From NCBI GenBank assembly GCA_013396655.1, contig WBMV01001920.1:666632-730631 (forward strand): 64,000 bases of DNA, written 5' to 3'. The position numbers and the translations under genes were made by a program. Source of the stretch: Campylorhamphus procurvoides (taxonomy: Eukaryota > Chordata > Aves > Passeriformes > Dendrocolaptidae). The notes under the pieces were generated by a model. The model worked only from the letters and a program-made list of their open reading frames with translations. It made no database searches and was not told the origin of the DNA. Shown here one piece after another: positions 60,493 to 64,000 of the stretch (within the stretch, counting starts at the first letter, position 1; every line of letters starts with the position of its first letter).

Positions 60493-63400
60493 GGGTGAGA
60501 GGTAACCTCAAAGACAAAAGTGTTTTAAAGCAATGGTGGCTGAGAGAGTTTGGGGTGTTAATCTTCTTGCTGTGTTCCTGTAGATACAGGGATTGATTTT
60601 GGCTTTCACCGACTTGTTTATGACATCACTGTCACTCAAGACAAATTCACTTTGAATTTGTCATGGGTCAACACATGTTGCAGGGCTCCCAGTCCTTCAG
60701 AACATGTGCAGCAAGGATGTAACTTACTTCTACCCCAAGTACGAAGTCCCAGCCTCCAAACTGGGGTGGGAGCCCACTGTGAGAAAGTGACCCTGGGTTA
60801 AAAGAGGCTCAAACTGTCAAAGACTTACAAGTCAGGGTTCTTTTAGAATTTGGAGGGCTTGATTGTTTCTGTAGCCCTGTTCAGAAAAAACACAGTTTTC
60901 TCTGGAGGGCTGGCCTTTAAATCCTGCTCATAGTTTCCATCTTCTGACTATAAATGTCTCTTCAGCAACTTGGGGCAAATCTTCCCTTGTGCCTGGAGGC
61001 TGAGGGATCTAGCTGTTGTATTTAACAAGCTGAAATAGTCTTGGGTTTGTTTTACTCTTTCCACGTATCAAACAGGGCTGATGGAACAGAGCTGGGCAGC
61101 TTTCTGGTGTTGTCAGCATCTGCTGCCTGAGTTGACAGAAAGTAGTGCTGAAGTCCTGTGTCTGAAAGATTCTTCAAACCTTCATCTTTTGCTGTTCTTC
61201 AGCCAATTTACTTCTACAAATGCTTGGAAATGCTGGTGAGTTGTGGAAACAAGCAGTCTCCAGTCTAACCAGGGTTTTCTCCTGCTGCTGGCTCTGTGGA
61301 CAAGATTTTAAGGTCAATTTTAAAATAGTTCTGCCTAGAAAGAGCTGGTTCAGGAAGATGACACTAGCTAATATGCACAGACCAGAGATCTGTAGCCAGT
61401 TGTTCCTGCAGACAGCCTGTATCTGGTGTTTGGGCTGAACCATGGTATGCAGAAAACTCTTCCGTCCAGAGAGGGAGTCTCAGCAGTGCCAAGCGCCAAT
61501 TGCACCTTCCCTGTCAAAAATAAGTGTCCTGTTTACTGTTTGAGCTGGCTGACTTAAAATTCCAGCTTTTAGATTCCAAGGATCTTTGAATACTACTCAG
61601 ACATTAGCAAGCCTTGTTGAGGCTCCTGGAAGTCAGCTTGGTGGGAGTGGGATTATCCTTGTTCCAGAAAAATGTGCCACAAGAAATGATGGGATGTGAC
61701 TGCCCATCTCTGTCACCATGCTGGTTTTTCTGGCTACTGCTGTCATGCTTGAAGCATGTGACAGTTTGTGCCTCCCCTCACAATGGCACTGCTTGTCCTT
61801 GAGTTACCAGCCTGTTTCATTAGAGGAAACTAAATCAGCACATGGTGCTCATCAATGTAGGCTACTGTTGCTTCTCCTACCCCACTAGGTGTGAGCTTGG
61901 AAAACAGTTTGAAACAGAAGCATAAAATGGACTTTGTTGAAATGTATTAGCTCACTTGCACTTTCCAGAACCTGTGTGTGTATTTTGCAAGCAGAATATT
62001 CCAATTTTCAACTTGCAGTATTTGGAAGCATAGCACAGTATGTGGCTGTTCCAGGCCTTGTGAGACTAGGAAATGGAAATAGTAGTGTTTAGGCTAGTGA
62101 GTGGAGAAGAGGGAGCCTTTGGAAGCAGCAGTAGATGAAATGGTATCAAAGCATTGATGGTGTTCATTTGCTTGCCTGAAGGTCTTTAGGCCTTCTATTT
62201 GACTCTCCCTAATTATTTCTAAGGGAATAAATCTAAGGAAATAAATCCAATCAGAATACTGATTGAGGTTCACCCAGACCAAGAATGTACTTTTATGTTC
62301 TTCCTAGTACCTTCAATTTTTAATCATGTTTAGAAGAGCGGCTGCTGCCACTTTTTCCTTCTAATCTGTTGTTTCTGGTGATCAGCAGGTATCCTGATAT
62401 CTGAGGTTTCAGCATTTCAGAAGGCTCTGTGCCAAATCATGTCTCTCTACTAATTTCTTTCTACCCTTAGTCTTTTTAAATATTAGGAGTTGTAACAAAG
62501 CCTGCTGTCAACCATTGGCTTGGATTCTAAATACTGACCCACATCCAGATTTTGCAATGGGTTCCATTTGTTACAATGGGTGGAACTAGTTCTCTGGATC
62601 CAAGTACAATTAGATGAATCTAGATCATAATTCTCGGCATTGAACCCAAAAAATAAGAAGTTAATTTCCCTTTATCTTCTCATCTCATTGAATAACAATA
62701 GTCCAGTACTAATCTTTGCTGCTCAAAAGTCTATTATGAGCTACCTCAAAGGCCAATGAAGCCCATAATAAAAGAGCATGATGACCTGTGAGGGAACAGC
62801 ATGTCTTTACATGCTTGCAGGACCAAAATGGTAGTGAAAGGCAGAAATACATGCTTTGGGGAACTTTCAAATAATCCTCTTTCCTTTAGGTTTGCCTGAT
62901 GCCCTGGCCTCTGTATTTTAACCCACACTTTCCCTGTTGTGAACTGCACAGCAATGGTTTTGTGCATTTTTTTTATCTAAACAGCAGCTGAACCATTGCT
63001 TTGTGCTGCAGAAGTGATGCAGGTCCTGTGTAGCACCTTGTCAGTGTTGGGAATGCTCTGTGCTGCTGTGGGAAGATTAAAAAACTGCTTATTCTCTGCA
63101 ATGAACCTGAGTTTGGTGTCCTCCCTCCTGAGAGATGGCACCTCTGTCAACAACCCCAGCATGAGCTGGACACCCATGCTGCTGTGTCTGTAGTATGGAT
63201 GAGAGCATCACTCTGTTTCAGGATCAAGCTGAAATTTTGAGTAGCCTAGAATTTTTAGGTTAGTTACTGTCCTGCTAAAATAAAAAGCTGAGCTCATTAG
63301 TGACCTTATGGTGAGACTGTTGAATGGCTTGTTTGCTTTTTGGGACTGATTCATAAAATAGGCCCAGAGGAAACAGGCAGGAACACATGCTATTCATAAT

Positions 63401-64000
63401 AGCGCCTCCAGAGAATAGCTCATTTCTTTTTCTCTTCCAGTGGTATTGTCAGGCTTTAATGTACTTAAAAACAGACTTGGCACAGACAGTACGGACAAGT
63501 TAATGAAAGGCTGAAGAGATTTTGGGGTTTCCCCCCTTAAACTAAAGGTAATGGTAACTTCTAATGAATCCCTCTTTTAAATTAGGGATTTTAACATCCT
63601 TTTACTTGTAGGTTTGAAGAGCTTTTCCTGAGTGTTCCATACCTTGAGGGACAGGTGATAACATCTGGAGTTGCTATGTGGCTGCAGGAGAATGAACAAA
63701 TCTTAGATTTCTGAAGGACCATGAGCTAGTTACTTATGTAGGGTAAGGAGAGTCATGTATAATTATTTTACTCTACACAGTCCTGGGGTAACAGCTGGAG
63801 TATTGTATAAAATTTGCTGAGCACATTTCAGGGATGATGTGGACAATAGGGAAATGACAAAAGAGAATGGGGAGAACAACAGTAGGTCTTGAAAGCTTAA
63901 CCTCAACACCAGGAGGGGGGGAAAGCTGACTTAACTGTAATTAAAGAACAAGTGAGTTTTCAAAATATGTAGAAAGACTCATGCAGAGAGGGGGAACAAC

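Larger units (their letters stand above)
59891..64000. other. non-coding stretch, possibly first intron of the next gene
   Basis: There is no supported coding exon. In particular I found nothing resembling the first coding exon of TPRG1. A TTTG-rich tract (60121-60197) and an A/C-rich tract (60445-60492) lie near its start; the rest is unremarkable. Confidence 0.55.

Noticed and set aside
59891..64000. Search for the first coding exon of TPRG1
   Set aside because: No stretch resembling the TPRG1 N-terminus was found on either strand; the coding exons probably lie beyond the window.
1..64000. tRNA, rRNA, CRISPR arrays, bacterial operons and retroviral genes
   Set aside because: No tRNA A/B-box pairs with a cloverleaf, no regularly spaced identical repeats of CRISPR type, and no gag/pol/env-like frames were seen. 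The known LPP intronic microRNA (miR-28) lies in an earlier intron outside this window.

Overview
The window looks like nuclear DNA from a vertebrate, most likely a bird. It has short spliced exons with GT..AG borders, long non-coding stretches, low repeat density, isolated CpG-rich islets, and old fragments that read like the avian/reptilian LINE CR1. Short A/C-rich tracts of a kind common in songbirds hint at a passerine, but that is a weak inference. There is no sign of bacterial, plasmid or viral gene organisation.

The only protein-coding gene I can support is the 3' end of LPP (lipoma-preferred partner, a zyxin-family LIM protein of focal adhesions and cell junctions), on the + strand. 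Its last three coding exons lie at 273-451, 3484-3604 and 5340-5468. They encode 142 residues: the second and third LIM domains and the C-terminal tail ending in Ser-Thr-Asp-Leu. The stop codon is at 5466-5468. A 3' UTR of about 14.8 kb probably follows. The best distal poly(A) signal is AATAAA at 20232-20237 with a GU-rich downstream element. From memory, human LPP also has a 3' UTR of more than 10 kb.

From about 20.3 kb to the end I see no coding gene. In other vertebrates LPP is followed by TPRG1 and then TP63 on the same strand, so this is probably the LPP-TPRG1 intergenic interval, possibly including 5' non-coding exons of the next gene. Three CpG-rich islets stand out: (i) 34.88-35.35 kb, with two G-rich minisatellites and a strong CTCF-like motif; (ii) 47.86-48.23 kb, with a TATA-like box and a strong splice donor; (iii) 59.64-59.91 kb, ending in a strong splice donor. 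The last two are candidate + strand promoters with first exons.

Between the islets are several AT-rich, homeodomain-site-rich blocks that resemble conserved non-coding enhancers (about 1.93-2.22, 23.16-23.51, 24.44-24.60, 26.97-27.13, 29.74-29.94, 33.68-33.93, 38.60-39.17 and 46.28-47.11 kb). There are also degraded CR1 pieces near 20.8, 21.4 and 30.2 kb, and one perfect 11-bp-arm palindrome at 57.84 kb. I could not test conservation or expression, so these calls are hypotheses. I found no clearly novel biological system; the most rewarding places to check are the 35-kb islet and the two candidate promoters.
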